A DNA stretch of 64,000 nucleotides, taken from AC-56 sp963798705 (GTDB lineage: Bacteria; Actinomycetota; Thermoleophilia; Solirubrobacterales; 70-9). The number at the start of each line of letters is the position of its first letter. Position 1 is the first letter of the stretch. A program made the position numbers and the translations under genes. Below, piece after piece: positions 48,774 to 57,503 of the stretch. The stretch lies in assembly GCA_963798705.1 (NCBI GenBank), contig CAWCTW010000003.1, forward strand, positions 558,001 to 622,000, given 5' to 3'. The notes under the pieces were generated by a model, which was not told the origin of the DNA, made no database searches, and saw nothing but the letters and a program-made list of their open reading frames with translations.

Positions 48774-49947
48774 ATGGGCCGACCCACGCACGAGTCGCAC
48801 CTGGACATGGCCCAGGCCCGGGACCGGTTCGAGGCCTCGACCGACTTCACGATCGGCCTCGAGGAGGAGTTCGCCCTCGTCGACCCGGTGACGCTGGAGT
48901 TGCAAAACCGCTTCGAGGAGGTCCACGCCGCCTGTCAGCGAGACGAGGTCCTGGCCGAATCGGCAGTCGGTGAGCTGATCTCCTCGGAGATCGAGATCCG
49001 CTCGGGGCGGTCGGACAGCTTCGCGGAGGCGGTGGAGCGCCAGACGGACCGCCGGGTGCGGCTGTTCGCCACCGCTCACGATCTCGGCATCGAGCTGGCC
49101 GCCACCGGAACTCATCCGTGGGCGAGCTACCTGGACCAGCGGATCATCGACACGCCTCACTACCGTCGCCTGCGAGACGAGCTGCGCTGGGTGGCCCAAC
49201 GCAACAGCACCTGGAGCATGCACGTCCACATGGGGGTGCGCGGGGCGGACCGGGCGGTCGCGGTGTGCGACCACCTGCGAGGCGTGCTCCCGGAGCTCCT
49301 TGCGCTGTCGGCCAACTCGCCGTTCCTCGACGGGCGCGAGACGGGACTCCATACCGTGCGCACCGAGATCTTCACGCGAACCTTCCCCCGCTGCGGTGTC
49401 CATCAGCCGTTCGGGGACTGGGCGACGTACGCCGACTTCATCGACCTGTTGGTGCGCACGCGGTCGATCGCGGAGGCGACCCAGCTCTGGTGGAGCGTGC
49501 GCCCCCACCATGCATTCGGGACCGTCGAGCTGCGGATCTGCGACGCCCAGGCGCGGGGCAGCGAGTCGTTCGCGCTGGCCGGGCTGATCGCAGGGTGCAT
49601 CGGCCAGGCTGCGGTCGACCACGACGAAGCAGTGTCTTCCCGCGCCGATGGCGCAGCGGGAGATCGAGGAGAACCTCTGGCGCGCGATCCGGTACGGGAT
49701 GGACGGCAGGATGATCGACTTCAGCACCAGGGACGAGGTGCCCACCCGCGCCGCCGTCGAGCGCCTCGTCGAGTGGACCGCACCCGCTCGCAAGGAGCTG
49801 GGCATCGACGTCGCGGTTCCCGAGACAAACGGCGCCCAGCGCGCGTACAGCGCGCTGGCGGACGGGGCCACGCACGAGGAGATCTATAGAGAATCCGTAG
49901 CCGAGACACAACGCACATACGTGCCGGAGGGGGTATCGACAGCGTGA
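48774..49947 (+). pseudogene. YbdK-type carboxylate-amine ligase (glutamate-cysteine ligase 2), one-base frameshift
   Basis: The first 287 codons are a normal YbdK/GCS2 protein: FTIGLEEEFALVDPVTLELQ, SSEIEIRSG, ATGTHPWASY, WSMHVHMGVRGADRAV, WSVRPHHAFGTVELRICDAQ. After VDHDEAV one base (T at about 49635) is extra. Without it, the reading continues LPAPMAQREIEENLWRAIRY and FSTRDEVPTRAAVERLV to the TGA at 49945. With it, the frame runs into Arg-rich noise. Both halves are well conserved, so this is a very recent mutation or a sequencing indel. Members of the family ligate glutamate to amino acids weakly. The corrected protein is about 390 residues, the usual length. Confidence 0.8.
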
Positions 49948-50345
49948 ACGCAGATGAGACGCAGCCGAGCGAGGAGGAGATGCGCCGGCGGATCGAGGAC
50001 CAGCTCCGCGAGGTGAGAGTCCAGGATCTGCTTCTGGAGAGCGTCGTCAGCGTGCTGAACCTCGCCGCCCGCAGGATCGCGAAGGAGGACGAGCGCGATC
50101 TGGAGCAGGGGCGAATCGGAATCGAGGCGGTGCGGGCGGTGATCGGACTGCTCGACGAGGAGCCCGCGGCGCAGGTTCGGAGCGCTTTGGCGGAGGTTCA
50201 GATGCTGTACGCCAAGCAGGCGGAGGGCGCCGGCGAGCCGGGCCCGGAGGGTGGTCCCGGGCCCGGATCGGGCGGCCAGGAGCCACCGTCGGGCGGCGGT
50301 GAGCGGCGCGGTCCGTCCCCGCTGTGGACCCCGCCCGGAACCTGA
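49944..50345 (+). CDS. Small conserved-looking protein, helical N-domain
   Basis: 133 aa, not recognised with certainty. Residues 1-90 form charged helices (EEEMRRRIEDQLREVRVQDL, then LLESVVSVLNLAARRIAKED and IGIEAVRAVIGLLDEEPAAQ), and the last 45 residues are a Gly-Pro-rich tail. I recall a similar helical family in other Actinobacteria, but not its function. GTG 49944 overlaps the ybdK stop (GTGA), so the two are translated together, and it closes the UDG-tsa-rex chain. Cytosolic. Confidence 0.7.
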   Translation: MNADETQPSEEEMRRRIEDQLREVRVQDLLLESVVSVLNLAARRIAKEDERDLEQGRIGIEAVRAVIGLLDEEPAAQVRSALAEVQMLYAKQAEGAGEPGPEGGPGPGSGGQEPPSGGGERRGPSPLWTPPGT

Positions 50346-50498
50346 GCGCCGGCACCGCCCTCGGGCGATTCACGACGCTGGGTCCACTATGCTCCCCGCG
50401 CTTCGGCGGCCCGATCCGGGCGCCCTCAGACCACGCACCAGCCAGTTTCGGGGTAAAGCCCCTCACCAACACAACCAGCCAACCGGAGGACGAGACCC

Positions 50499-52562
50499 TT
50501 GACCAAGTTCCTGACCGACTACGGCGTCGTGATCGCGCTGGCGTGCGCCGGCGCCGCCGTCGTGTACGGCGCCGTCATCACCCGCCGCCTGCTCTCACGC
50601 TCGCCGGGCAGCGACCGGATGCGCGAGATCTCGGGCGCGGTCCAGGAGGGCGCGAAGGCCTACCTGACGCGCCAGTACACGATCATCGCGGGCGTCGCGA
50701 TCGTCCTGGCGATCCTGCTGATCGTGCTGCGGAACGTGGACACGGCGATCGGATTCGTGATCGGCGGCGCGCTCTCCGGGGCCGCGGGCTTCATCGGGAT
50801 GAACCTCTCGGTACGGGCGAACTCCCGCGTGGCCGAGGCCGCGCGAGGTGGCGTGCCGCCGGCGCTCGACGTCGCCTTCAAGGGGGGCTCCGTCACCGGG
50901 ATGCTCGTGGTGGGCCTGGCCCTCATCGGCGTCGCCGGCTACTTCGGCATCCTGATCCTCACCGGGCAGAGCGACAAGGAGGCCGTGGATGCCCTCCTGG
51001 GGCTCGGGTTCGGCGGCTCGCTGATCTCGGTGTTCGCCCGGCTCGGGGGCGGGATCTTCACGAAGGCCGCCGACGTCGGCGCCGACCTCGTGGGCAAGGT
51101 GGAGGCCGGCATCCCCGAGGACGACCCACGCAACCCGGCGGTGATCGCGGACAACGTCGGCGACAACGTCGGCGACTGCGCGGGCATGGCGGCGGACCTG
51201 TTCGAGACCTACGCGGTCACATCGGTTGCCGTGATGCTGCTGGGCGTTCTCACGTTCTCGGAGTCGCGCGAGGTCGCGATCTTCCCGCTCGTGATCGGCG
51301 CCGTGGCGATCCTCGCCTCGATCATCGGCGCGCTGTCGGTGCGCAGCCGCACCGGGAACGTCGAGGCCGCCCTGTACCGCGGCCTCGCCGTCTCGGGGAT
51401 CCTGTCGGCCGCGGCGTTCTACCCGATCACCAAGTGGCTGATGAACGACATCACCTTCAAGGCCGCGAACCTGAACAACGCCCCGACGGTCACCGACCTG
51501 TGGCTCTGCGCGCTCATCGGAATCGCCGTCACGGCCGGGCTCTTCATCATCACCGACTACTACACGTCCACCCGGTTCCGGCCCGTCAAGACGATCTCCC
51601 GGGCCTCGCAGACCGGCCACGCGACCAACATCATCCAGGGCCTCGCACAGGGCTTCCAGTCAACCGCGGCGCCCGCGCTCCTCATCGCCCTCGCGATCCT
51701 GGGCGCAAACGAGCTCGCCGGGATCTACGGGATCGGCGTCGCCGTGATGGCGCAGCTCTCGCTCACCGGCCTGATCGTCGCCCTCGACGCTTTCGGGCCG
51801 ATCACCGACAACGCGGGGGGCATCGCAGAGATGGCGGATCTGCCTGAGGACGTGCGCAACGTGACCGATCCCCTGGACGCGGTCGGCAACACCACAAAGG
51901 CTGTGACCAAGGGATACGCGATCGGCTCCGCGGCCCTGGCCGCGCTGGTGCTCTTCGCCGCATTCCGGGAGGAGCTGCAATCCGAGGCGGGTGTGGGACA
52001 CGTCCTCAACTTCCAGCTGACCTCTCCGCCGATCCTGATCGGCCTGCTGATCGGGGGCATGATGGTCTACCTGTTCTCGGCGCTCGCGATTGAGGCGGTG
52101 GGCCGCGCCGGCGGGCAGGTGGTGGAAGAGGTGCGCCGCCAGTTCCGCGAGAACCCGGGGATAATGGAGGGAACCGAGCGGCCAGAGTACGGCGGCACGG
52201 TGAGCATCGTCACGGCCGCCGCCCAGCGGGAGATGATCGCGCCCTCGCTGATCGCCATCGTGGTCCCGCTGATCGTCGGGTTGATCAGCGCCGAGGCGCT
52301 CGGCGGGCTCCTGATCGGCGTGATCGTGGTCGGACTCTTCATGGCGATCTCCATGACGGCCGGCGGCGGCGCGTGGGACAACGCCAAGAAGTTGATCGAG
52401 GACGGTGCCTTCGGCGGCAAGGGCTCGGAGGCCCATGCGGCCGCGGTGACCGGCGACACGGTCGGGGATCCCTACAAGGACACCGCCGGGCCTGCGATCA
52501 ACCCGATGATCAAGGTGGCGAACATCGTCGCGATCCTGATCATCCCGATCGTGCACTTGTAG
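50499..52562 (+). CDS. hppA: Membrane-bound proton-pumping pyrophosphatase (K+-independent type)
   Basis: 687 aa with about 16 membrane segments. It couples hydrolysis of pyrophosphate to ion pumping. Signature: GGGIFTKAADVGADLVGKVE, then EDDPRNPAVIADNVGDNVGD with the catalytic Asp cluster. At the K+ determinant, VGNTTKAVTKG has Lys in place of Ala, the mark of the K+-independent class. The end (GDPYKDTAGPAINPMIKVAN) is also canonical. GGAGGA lies eight bases before the TTG start. A structured stretch that may act as a terminator begins 69 bases after the stop. Confidence 0.96.
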   Translation: MTKFLTDYGVVIALACAGAAVVYGAVITRRLLSRSPGSDRMREISGAVQEGAKAYLTRQYTIIAGVAIVLAILLIVLRNVDTAIGFVIGGALSGAAGFIGMNLSVRANSRVAEAARGGVPPALDVAFKGGSVTGMLVVGLALIGVAGYFGILILTGQSDKEAVDALLGLGFGGSLISVFARLGGGIFTKAADVGADLVGKVEAGIPEDDPRNPAVIADNVGDNVGDCAGMAADLFETYAVTSVAVMLLGVLTFSESREVAIFPLVIGAVAILASIIGALSVRSRTGNVEAALYRGLAVSGILSAAAFYPITKWLMNDITFKAANLNNAPTVTDLWLCALIGIAVTAGLFIITDYYTSTRFRPVKTISRASQTGHATNIIQGLAQGFQSTAAPALLIALAILGANELAGIYGIGVAVMAQLSLTGLIVALDAFGPITDNAGGIAEMADLPEDVRNVTDPLDAVGNTTKAVTKGYAIGSAALAALVLFAAFREELQSEAGVGHVLNFQLTSPPILIGLLIGGMMVYLFSALAIEAVGRAGGQVVEEVRRQFRENPGIMEGTERPEYGGTVSIVTAAAQREMIAPSLIAIVVPLIVGLISAEALGGLLIGVIVVGLFMAISMTAGGGAWDNAKKLIEDGAFGGKGSEAHAAAVTGDTVGDPYKDTAGPAINPMIKVANIVAILIIPIVHL

Positions 52563-52630
52563 CGCCCGGGCGTCTTGACGGCGCGTGTCGCTGCCGGGGC
52601 AATGACGGGCCCGCACATGCGCCTCACCCG

Positions 52631-52683
52631 ATCGAGGATGCATCCATTCGGCATATGGCCGAATAACTCGATTCTCGGCCGAG
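52631..52683 (+). terminator. Nested hairpin stretch after hppA
   Basis: ATTCGGC and GCCGAAT (52646-52664) form a stem with a five-base loop; ATCGAG/CTCGAT arms enclose it, and the 10-bp palindromes GGATGCATCC and CTCGGCCGAG lie on either side. There is no clear U-tract. Most likely the 3' end of the hppA mRNA. Confidence 0.5.
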
Positions 52684-52764
52684 TGCCGCGCCCGGCCCCC
52701 CTGGACGCCTCCTTGGGTGCCCTTTTCGTCGGCGTCGGGGCGCGATGATCGTTAGCCGCGGTCC

Positions 52765-52770
52765 TATAGT
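52765..52770 (+). promoter_or_regulatory. -10 element (TATAGT) before the APC permease leader
   Basis: TATAGT lies 73 bases before the permease ATG and six bases before a GTG that opens a short ORF (52777). The pattern equals that of the leaderless genes, so translation may start on the short ORF. Confidence 0.5.
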
Positions 52771-52776
52771 CGCGGT

Positions 52777-52851
52777 GTGGTCTTGTCGAGGAGCGTTGGC
52801 GACGAGTCTGGCTGGTCGGGCGGCGATGCCGCCGCATTAGGTCATGGCTGA
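52777..52851 (+). CDS. Putative leader peptide overlapping the permease start
   Basis: GTG followed by 23 codons (VVLSRSVGDESGW...) to a TGA at 52849, which lies five bases inside the permease gene. The GTG is six bases after TATAGT, as in leaderless genes. The permease ATG at 52844 has only a weak upstream AGG, so ribosomes that end on this frame may restart there. Not similar to a known peptide. Inference from position only. Confidence 0.4.
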   Translation: MVLSRSVGDESGWSGGDAAALGHG

Positions 52852-54724
52852 GCGGCATCCGCGAGAGGAGGCGCTGCGCCGGGTCCACGGCACCGGCGCG
52901 CTGTTCTCCGCCGCCTACGGGAACGTCGGATCGACGCCGTATTACGCGCTGGGCGTCACCGCCGCGTTCGCGCTCGGGCTGACGCCCATCGCGTTCGTCG
53001 TGGCCGGCGTGATCTTTCTCTGCACGGCTGCCACGTACATGGAGGGGACCGTGATGCACCCGGAGGCCGGTGGCTCCGCGAACTTCGCGCGCCACGCGTT
53101 CAACGAGGTCGCGAGCTTTGTGGCGGGCTGGGGCCAGATGCTCAACTACATCATCACGGTCGCCATCTCGGCGTTCTTCGTGCCGCACTACCTCGCGGTG
53201 TTCTGGGAGCCGCTCGGCGACAGCCCCGGCGACATCATCGGAGGCATCGTGCTGGTGGCGCTGCTCGCGGCGCTAAACGTCAAGGGGACGCAGGAGTCCA
53301 CGCGCCTGAACTTGGTGCTCGCCGTCGGCGATCTCCTTACTCAGGCCGTGCTGGTAGGGCTCGGGATCGCTCTCGTCCTCAACCCGCAGACGCTGGTGGA
53401 CAACGTCCATCTCGGTGTGGCGCCGACATGGGGGAACTTCGCGCTTGGCGTGGCCGTGGGCATGATCGCCTACACCGGGATCGAGACGATCTCCAACATG
53501 GCCGAGGAGGCGCGGAACGCCAGCCGCACCGTGATCCGCGGCTATGACCTCACGGTGGGGGCCGTCCTGTTCATCTATGCGTTCCTGCCGATCATCGCGC
53601 TCTCGGCGATGCCCGTCACGCAAAGTCCCTCAGGCGAGTACACGACCAAGCTCGGAACCAAGTATGCGGGCGATCCGGTGCTGGGCGTCGTCGAGAACAT
53701 GGGACTTGGCTCCGGGCCCACCCACGTGCTCCGGCTGTACGTGGGCGTGCTTGCTGCAGTCATCCTCGTGATCGCCACCAACGCGGCGCTGATCGGGGTC
53801 TCCCGCCTGACCTTCTCGATGGGGCAGTACCGGCAGCTACCGGAGAGGCTGCGGCAGGTGCACCCGCGGTTCCACACCCCCTACGTCGCGATCCTCGTCT
53901 TCTCCGGGGTCGCCGTGCTCACGATCCTCCCCGGGCAGATCGACTTCCTGGCCACCATGTACTCGTTCGGCGCGATGCTCTCGTTCACGATCGCGCACGT
54001 CGCGGTCGCGCGATTACGGCAGGTCCAGGCCGATCGGAAGCGGCCCTGGATGCCGCCCCTGAACTTCCCGTTTCGCGGCTCCAAGCTGCCGCTGACCGCG
54101 ATCATCGGCGGGCTTGGGACGTTCGGCGCGTGGATCGTGGTGATCTCGCTGGACCTCGGCACGCTGATCGCCGGCCTGGCCTGGATGCTGATGGGGATCA
54201 CGGCCTACGTCCTCTACCGCCGCCATCAGCACCTCCCGCTGCGCCAGACCGTGAAGGTCCTGATGCCCGAGCCGTTGGGCGTCGAGGAGGTCGAGTACCA
54301 GAGCGTGCTCGTCGTCTTCGAGAGCGGGATGTACTCGGACGAGGCGCTGGCGACCGCCGTGCGCCTGGCCGCGCGGCGCCGGCGGGGAGTTCACGTCCTG
54401 GCCATCGTGACTGTTCCGACGCACCTGCCGCTGGATGCGCCACTCGGGGACTCCGAGGGAGAGGCGCACAGCAAGATCGAGCAGGCGAAGATCATCGGCG
54501 GCCTTCGGGTGACCGGGCACATCGTCCGCGTGCGGCCAGGGCAGGAGGCGCGGGCGATCATCGAGGAGGCTCGCTCGATCAAGGCGGCGGCCATCGTCAT
54601 GCCGCTGCGCTACCGGAACGGCAAGCCGCTCTACGGCAGGACGTTGCAGACGGTGCTCGCGAAGCGCCCCACGCGGGTGATTGTGGCGGCCCAGCCCGGC
54701 ACCCAGCCGCCCGTACCCGCCTGA
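52844..54724 (+). CDS. APC-superfamily permease with C-terminal Usp-like domain (KimA-like, candidate K+ transporter)
   Basis: 626 aa. Residues 20-470 hold 12 membrane segments of the APC fold, beginning AAYGNVGSTPYYALGVTAAF with the unwound first-helix Gly-Ser motif. Residues 480-626 are a cytosolic universal-stress-protein-like domain (YQSVLVVFESGMYSDEAL; GRTLQTVLAKRPTRVIVAAQ); its ATP-binding GxxGx(9)G(S/T) motif is not visible. APC plus Usp is the layout of KimA-type potassium transporters, and two TrkA genes lie downstream, so potassium uptake is my inference. An amino-acid permease is the alternative. A similar permease lies two genes away. Confidence 0.8.
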   Translation: MAERHPREEALRRVHGTGALFSAAYGNVGSTPYYALGVTAAFALGLTPIAFVVAGVIFLCTAATYMEGTVMHPEAGGSANFARHAFNEVASFVAGWGQMLNYIITVAISAFFVPHYLAVFWEPLGDSPGDIIGGIVLVALLAALNVKGTQESTRLNLVLAVGDLLTQAVLVGLGIALVLNPQTLVDNVHLGVAPTWGNFALGVAVGMIAYTGIETISNMAEEARNASRTVIRGYDLTVGAVLFIYAFLPIIALSAMPVTQSPSGEYTTKLGTKYAGDPVLGVVENMGLGSGPTHVLRLYVGVLAAVILVIATNAALIGVSRLTFSMGQYRQLPERLRQVHPRFHTPYVAILVFSGVAVLTILPGQIDFLATMYSFGAMLSFTIAHVAVARLRQVQADRKRPWMPPLNFPFRGSKLPLTAIIGGLGTFGAWIVVISLDLGTLIAGLAWMLMGITAYVLYRRHQHLPLRQTVKVLMPEPLGVEEVEYQSVLVVFESGMYSDEALATAVRLAARRRRGVHVLAIVTVPTHLPLDAPLGDSEGEAHSKIEQAKIIGGLRVTGHIVRVRPGQEARAIIEEARSIKAAAIVMPLRYRNGKPLYGRTLQTVLAKRPTRVIVAAQPGTQPPVPA

Positions 54725-54743
54725 CCCGTACCCGCACGAAACG

Positions 54744-54749
54744 TAGAAT
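54744..54749 (+). promoter_or_regulatory. Possible -10 element (TAGAAT) before the small membrane gene
   Basis: TAGAAT ends nine bases before the ATG at 54759. There is no Shine-Dalgarno sequence. The operon of the second permease may start here. Confidence 0.35.
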
Positions 54750-54758
54750 TGCCCGGAA

Positions 54759-54953
54759 ATGGCGGCCCCTGACCAGCTCTACCGTGCCGTGACGCGGATC
54801 TTCTCCGTGGTCGTCGCTGGCTTCGGCCTCGCGATCGTGGTCAGGACGATCGCGGCCGGGGGAGGCCTCGCGTCGGTCGGCCTCTGGCTCGGGTTTTTGT
54901 TCTTTGCGATCGGTGCGGCTCGCTTTTACATCGGACTGCGGTCGCGGGGTTGA
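54759..54953 (+). CDS. Small two-helix membrane protein
   Basis: 64 aa, not recognised. Two hydrophobic segments (IFSVVVAGFGLAIVVRTIAA and VGLWLGFLFFAIGAARFYIG) are joined by a short Gly loop, and the C-terminus is basic (LRSRG). It lies between the two Usp-linked permeases, and its TGA overlaps the TTG start of the second one, so it is made together with it. It could be a small accessory subunit of the permease (inference). Confidence 0.7.
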   Translation: MAAPDQLYRAVTRIFSVVVAGFGLAIVVRTIAAGGGLASVGLWLGFLFFAIGAARFYIGLRSRG

Positions 54954-56968
54954 GCGAGGAGGTCTCACCTCCGCCGCCGCCGGCGCCGGGCGACGGCGGC
55001 GGCCGACCAGGGGGCCGATTCCGGCGCCGGCTGCCTCGCGTGAAGGTCGGCCCCGGGCCGCTGTCCGGCCGCTTCCTCGGGGTGCCCCTGCAGATCGCCG
55101 TGGCCTACGCCGCGGTCGGGTTCTCGCTCTACTTCTCCATCGGCGTCGTCGCGCGGCGAGGCCTGGGGCTGACACCGCTGATCTTCCTCGCGGCCGGTCT
55201 GCTGCTGGTGCTCGCGGTACTCACCTACGTCGAGGGTGGCGGGATGTTCGGGGAGCGCGGCGGCTCCTCCTCGTTCGCGCGCCACGCCTTCAACGAGCTC
55301 GTGAGCTTCGTGGCGGGATGGGCGATCCTCATCGACTACATCATCATCATCTCCTTCGCCGCGGTTTCGGTCGCGCACTACCTGGGGCCGATCTGGGGCG
55401 GCTTCACGCATGGCTGGGCCGAGGTGGCGGTCGTGATCGCAGTGGTCGGCCTGGCGGCGGCGGTCAATATCGGCGGCTTCACCCGTTACGTGCGCCAGCG
55501 CCCGTTGATCGTCGTGGCCCTGGCCGACGTCGTGGTCCAGGCGGCCGTGATCGTCGCGGGGGCGATCGTGGCGTTCCACCCCGATCTGCTCACCGAGCGG
55601 GTTCATCTCTTCACGACGCCGTCGGCGCGGGACCTCGTCGAGGCGCTGGCGGTCGCGACGCTCGCGTTTGCCGGCATCGAGGCGGCGTCCGACCTGGCGC
55701 CGGACTTCAGCTGGCGCCGCCGGGATCTCAAGCGCGTCGTCGGCGCGAGCGCGATGCTGCTGCCGCTCATCTACGCGGGCATGGCTGCGATCGCGCTGAT
55801 GGCGGTCCCGGTCGTCGAGGGCCCCCACGGCGCGCGCACGGCGCTGGGCACGCGTTTCATCGAGGAGCCGATCCTGGGCGTCGCGATGAGCTACGACCCC
55901 CACTGGCTGTCGGTGCTGCTGCAGGTGGGGATCGTCGCGGTGGCGCCGATCGTGCTGACCTGGGCCGCGGCGACGTCCATGCTCGGGCTCTCCCGGCACG
56001 TGTACGCGCTGGCGACCAACCGGCAGGTGCCCAGCTGGCTGGGCAAGCTGAGCTCCAGGTCCACGCCGTACATCGCGATCCTCGTCGCCGCCGCGATGGC
56101 CCTGGGCCTCGCGATCCCGACCGACGTGGGCCTGCTGGCGGAGATCTATGCGTTTGGAGTGACGCTCGCGATCGCGATCGCGCACCTCTCGATCCTGCGG
56201 CTGCGCTGGCGGGAGCCGGACCGCGAGCGTCCCTACCGGATCCCCTTCGACCTCCCCATCGCCGGCCGCGGGATGCCGATCCCGGCGATGCTCGGCGCGG
56301 TCCTGATGATCCTGCTCTGGGTGTCGGTCATGGTCTTCCACGCCAGGGCGCGGTGGGTTGGTGGCGGATGGATGGTGTTCGGGCTCGTCGCCTACGTCAT
56401 CTACCGCAGGTACGTGGAGGGCACCACGTTGACCAAGCGGGTCTCGGTGCCGGAAGCTGCGCTGAGAAAGGGGGTGCGGGAGGCCGAGTACGGCAACATC
56501 CTCGTGCCCGTGTTCGGCACCAAGCTCGACGACGACATCGTGGGCACGGCCGGACGGCTCGCGGATGCCGCTGAGGCGCCGAGTGAGGAGCGCCCGCGGC
56601 TCGACGTGATCTTCGTGATGGAGCAGCCCCTGACCGTGCCGCTCGACGCTCCGCCGCCACACGAGCGGCTGGAGGAGGCGAGGGACGCGCTGGAGCGAGC
56701 GAGGGAGGTGGGGGAGGAGTACGAATCGGTCGACGTCGAGACCGACATGGTTCCGGCGCGCAGCGTCGGTGCGGGCATCGTCGAGGAGGCGCGGCGCCGG
56801 GAGGTGGAGGTCATCGTGATGGGCGGGGAGCCGCCGAGCCGGGTGAAGGGCGGAGCGGTCCTGGGAGGGATCGGAGGATCCCGTCCCCCGGAGGTGGGGG
56901 AGGTCACCGAGTACGTGCTGAAGAAGGCCCCGTGCCCCGTGCTCGTGACGGCGCCGCCCGAGGCGTGA
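54950..56968 (+). CDS. APC-superfamily permease with C-terminal Usp domain, second copy
   Basis: 672 aa. A Pro-Gly-rich cytosolic N-terminus of 40 residues is followed by an APC core of 12 membrane segments. Similar landmarks to the first copy occur in the same order: YAAVGFSLYFSIGVVARRGL at helix 1, then FARHAFNELVSFVAGWAILI. The C-terminal domain at about 500-672 is a Usp fold with the usual end EYVLKKAPCPVLVTAPP. The two copies are clearly related but diverged. Potassium transport is inferred from the APC-Usp layout and the TrkA genes that follow. The TTG start overlaps the small membrane gene (TTGA). Confidence 0.8.
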   Translation: MSEEVSPPPPPAPGDGGGRPGGRFRRRLPRVKVGPGPLSGRFLGVPLQIAVAYAAVGFSLYFSIGVVARRGLGLTPLIFLAAGLLLVLAVLTYVEGGGMFGERGGSSSFARHAFNELVSFVAGWAILIDYIIIISFAAVSVAHYLGPIWGGFTHGWAEVAVVIAVVGLAAAVNIGGFTRYVRQRPLIVVALADVVVQAAVIVAGAIVAFHPDLLTERVHLFTTPSARDLVEALAVATLAFAGIEAASDLAPDFSWRRRDLKRVVGASAMLLPLIYAGMAAIALMAVPVVEGPHGARTALGTRFIEEPILGVAMSYDPHWLSVLLQVGIVAVAPIVLTWAAATSMLGLSRHVYALATNRQVPSWLGKLSSRSTPYIAILVAAAMALGLAIPTDVGLLAEIYAFGVTLAIAIAHLSILRLRWREPDRERPYRIPFDLPIAGRGMPIPAMLGAVLMILLWVSVMVFHARARWVGGGWMVFGLVAYVIYRRYVEGTTLTKRVSVPEAALRKGVREAEYGNILVPVFGTKLDDDIVGTAGRLADAAEAPSEERPRLDVIFVMEQPLTVPLDAPPPHERLEEARDALERAREVGEEYESVDVETDMVPARSVGAGIVEEARRREVEVIVMGGEPPSRVKGGAVLGGIGGSRPPEVGEVTEYVLKKAPCPVLVTAPPEA

Positions 56969-57035
56969 CGCATCCACCGGCCGATCACGGGCCGAGGGGG
57001 CACCGGGGCTGGACTTGGCGGCGGGCTCCGCTGGG

Positions 57036-57041
57036 TAGCAT
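57036..57041 (+). promoter_or_regulatory. -10 element (TAGCAT) of leaderless trkA-trkA-reductase operon
   Basis: TAGCAT ends seven bases before the GTG at 57049. It decides this start over an in-frame ATG far upstream inside the permease gene. Confidence 0.5.
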
Positions 57042-57048
57042 CCGGGTT

Positions 57049-57489
57049 GTGTTCATCCTGATCGTCGGTGCAGGCCGCGTCGGCTCGTCGCTGGCGCGCT
57101 CGATGCTGCGCGACGGCCACGCCGTTTCGTGCCTGGACGAGGACCCCGAGGCGCACGCGCGACTCGAGATCGGGCTGGAGAAGCCCTGGGAGGACGTGGG
57201 CGGCCAGTTCACCGTGGGGACCGGACTCGAGATCGAGGCCCTGCACGCAGCCGGGATCGAGCGCGCCGACGCGTTCGTCGCCGCCACGGACGGGGACAAC
57301 ACGAACATCGTCATCGCACAGATCGCGAAGCGGCGCTTCAACGTGCGGACCGTGATCGCGCGGATCCTCGACCCGTACCGGGCCGAGTGGTACGAGCAGC
57401 AGGGGCTGCACACGATCTGCCCGACGAGGGTCGCGATCGAGATGCTGGAGACCGAGGTCAAGGAGGCGGCCGCGAGGGCCGGCGCCTAG
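57049..57489 (+). CDS. TrkA-N (RCK_N) potassium-uptake regulator, single domain
   Basis: 146 aa, one Rossmann domain: MFILIVGAGRVGSSLARSML (GxGxxG), SCLDEDPEAHARLEIG, then GIERADAFVAATDGDNTNIV and VIARILDPYRAEWYEQQG. There is no RCK_C domain. It is the KtrA/TrkA type gating subunit that binds NAD(H) or ATP and sets the activity of a K+ transporter. A second TrkA with both domains follows after 14 bases; the pair recalls the two adjacent TrkA genes (ceoB-ceoC) of mycobacteria. Confidence 0.92.
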   Translation: MFILIVGAGRVGSSLARSMLRDGHAVSCLDEDPEAHARLEIGLEKPWEDVGGQFTVGTGLEIEALHAAGIERADAFVAATDGDNTNIVIAQIAKRRFNVRTVIARILDPYRAEWYEQQGLHTICPTRVAIEMLETEVKEAAARAGA

Positions 57490-57503
57490 GGAGTCTGCGG
57501 CGA

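Noticed and set aside
52563..52843. Search for a c-di-AMP (ydaO-type) riboswitch ahead of the KimA-like permease
   Set aside because: I found none of the conserved core motifs of that riboswitch by eye. Only hairpins and a leader ORF are visible; a covariance search would be decisive.
54965..56977. A 670-codon - strand frame opposite the second permease
   Set aside because: Its residues are almost all Arg, His, Asp and Gly from mirrored codons; the + strand has a clear permease.
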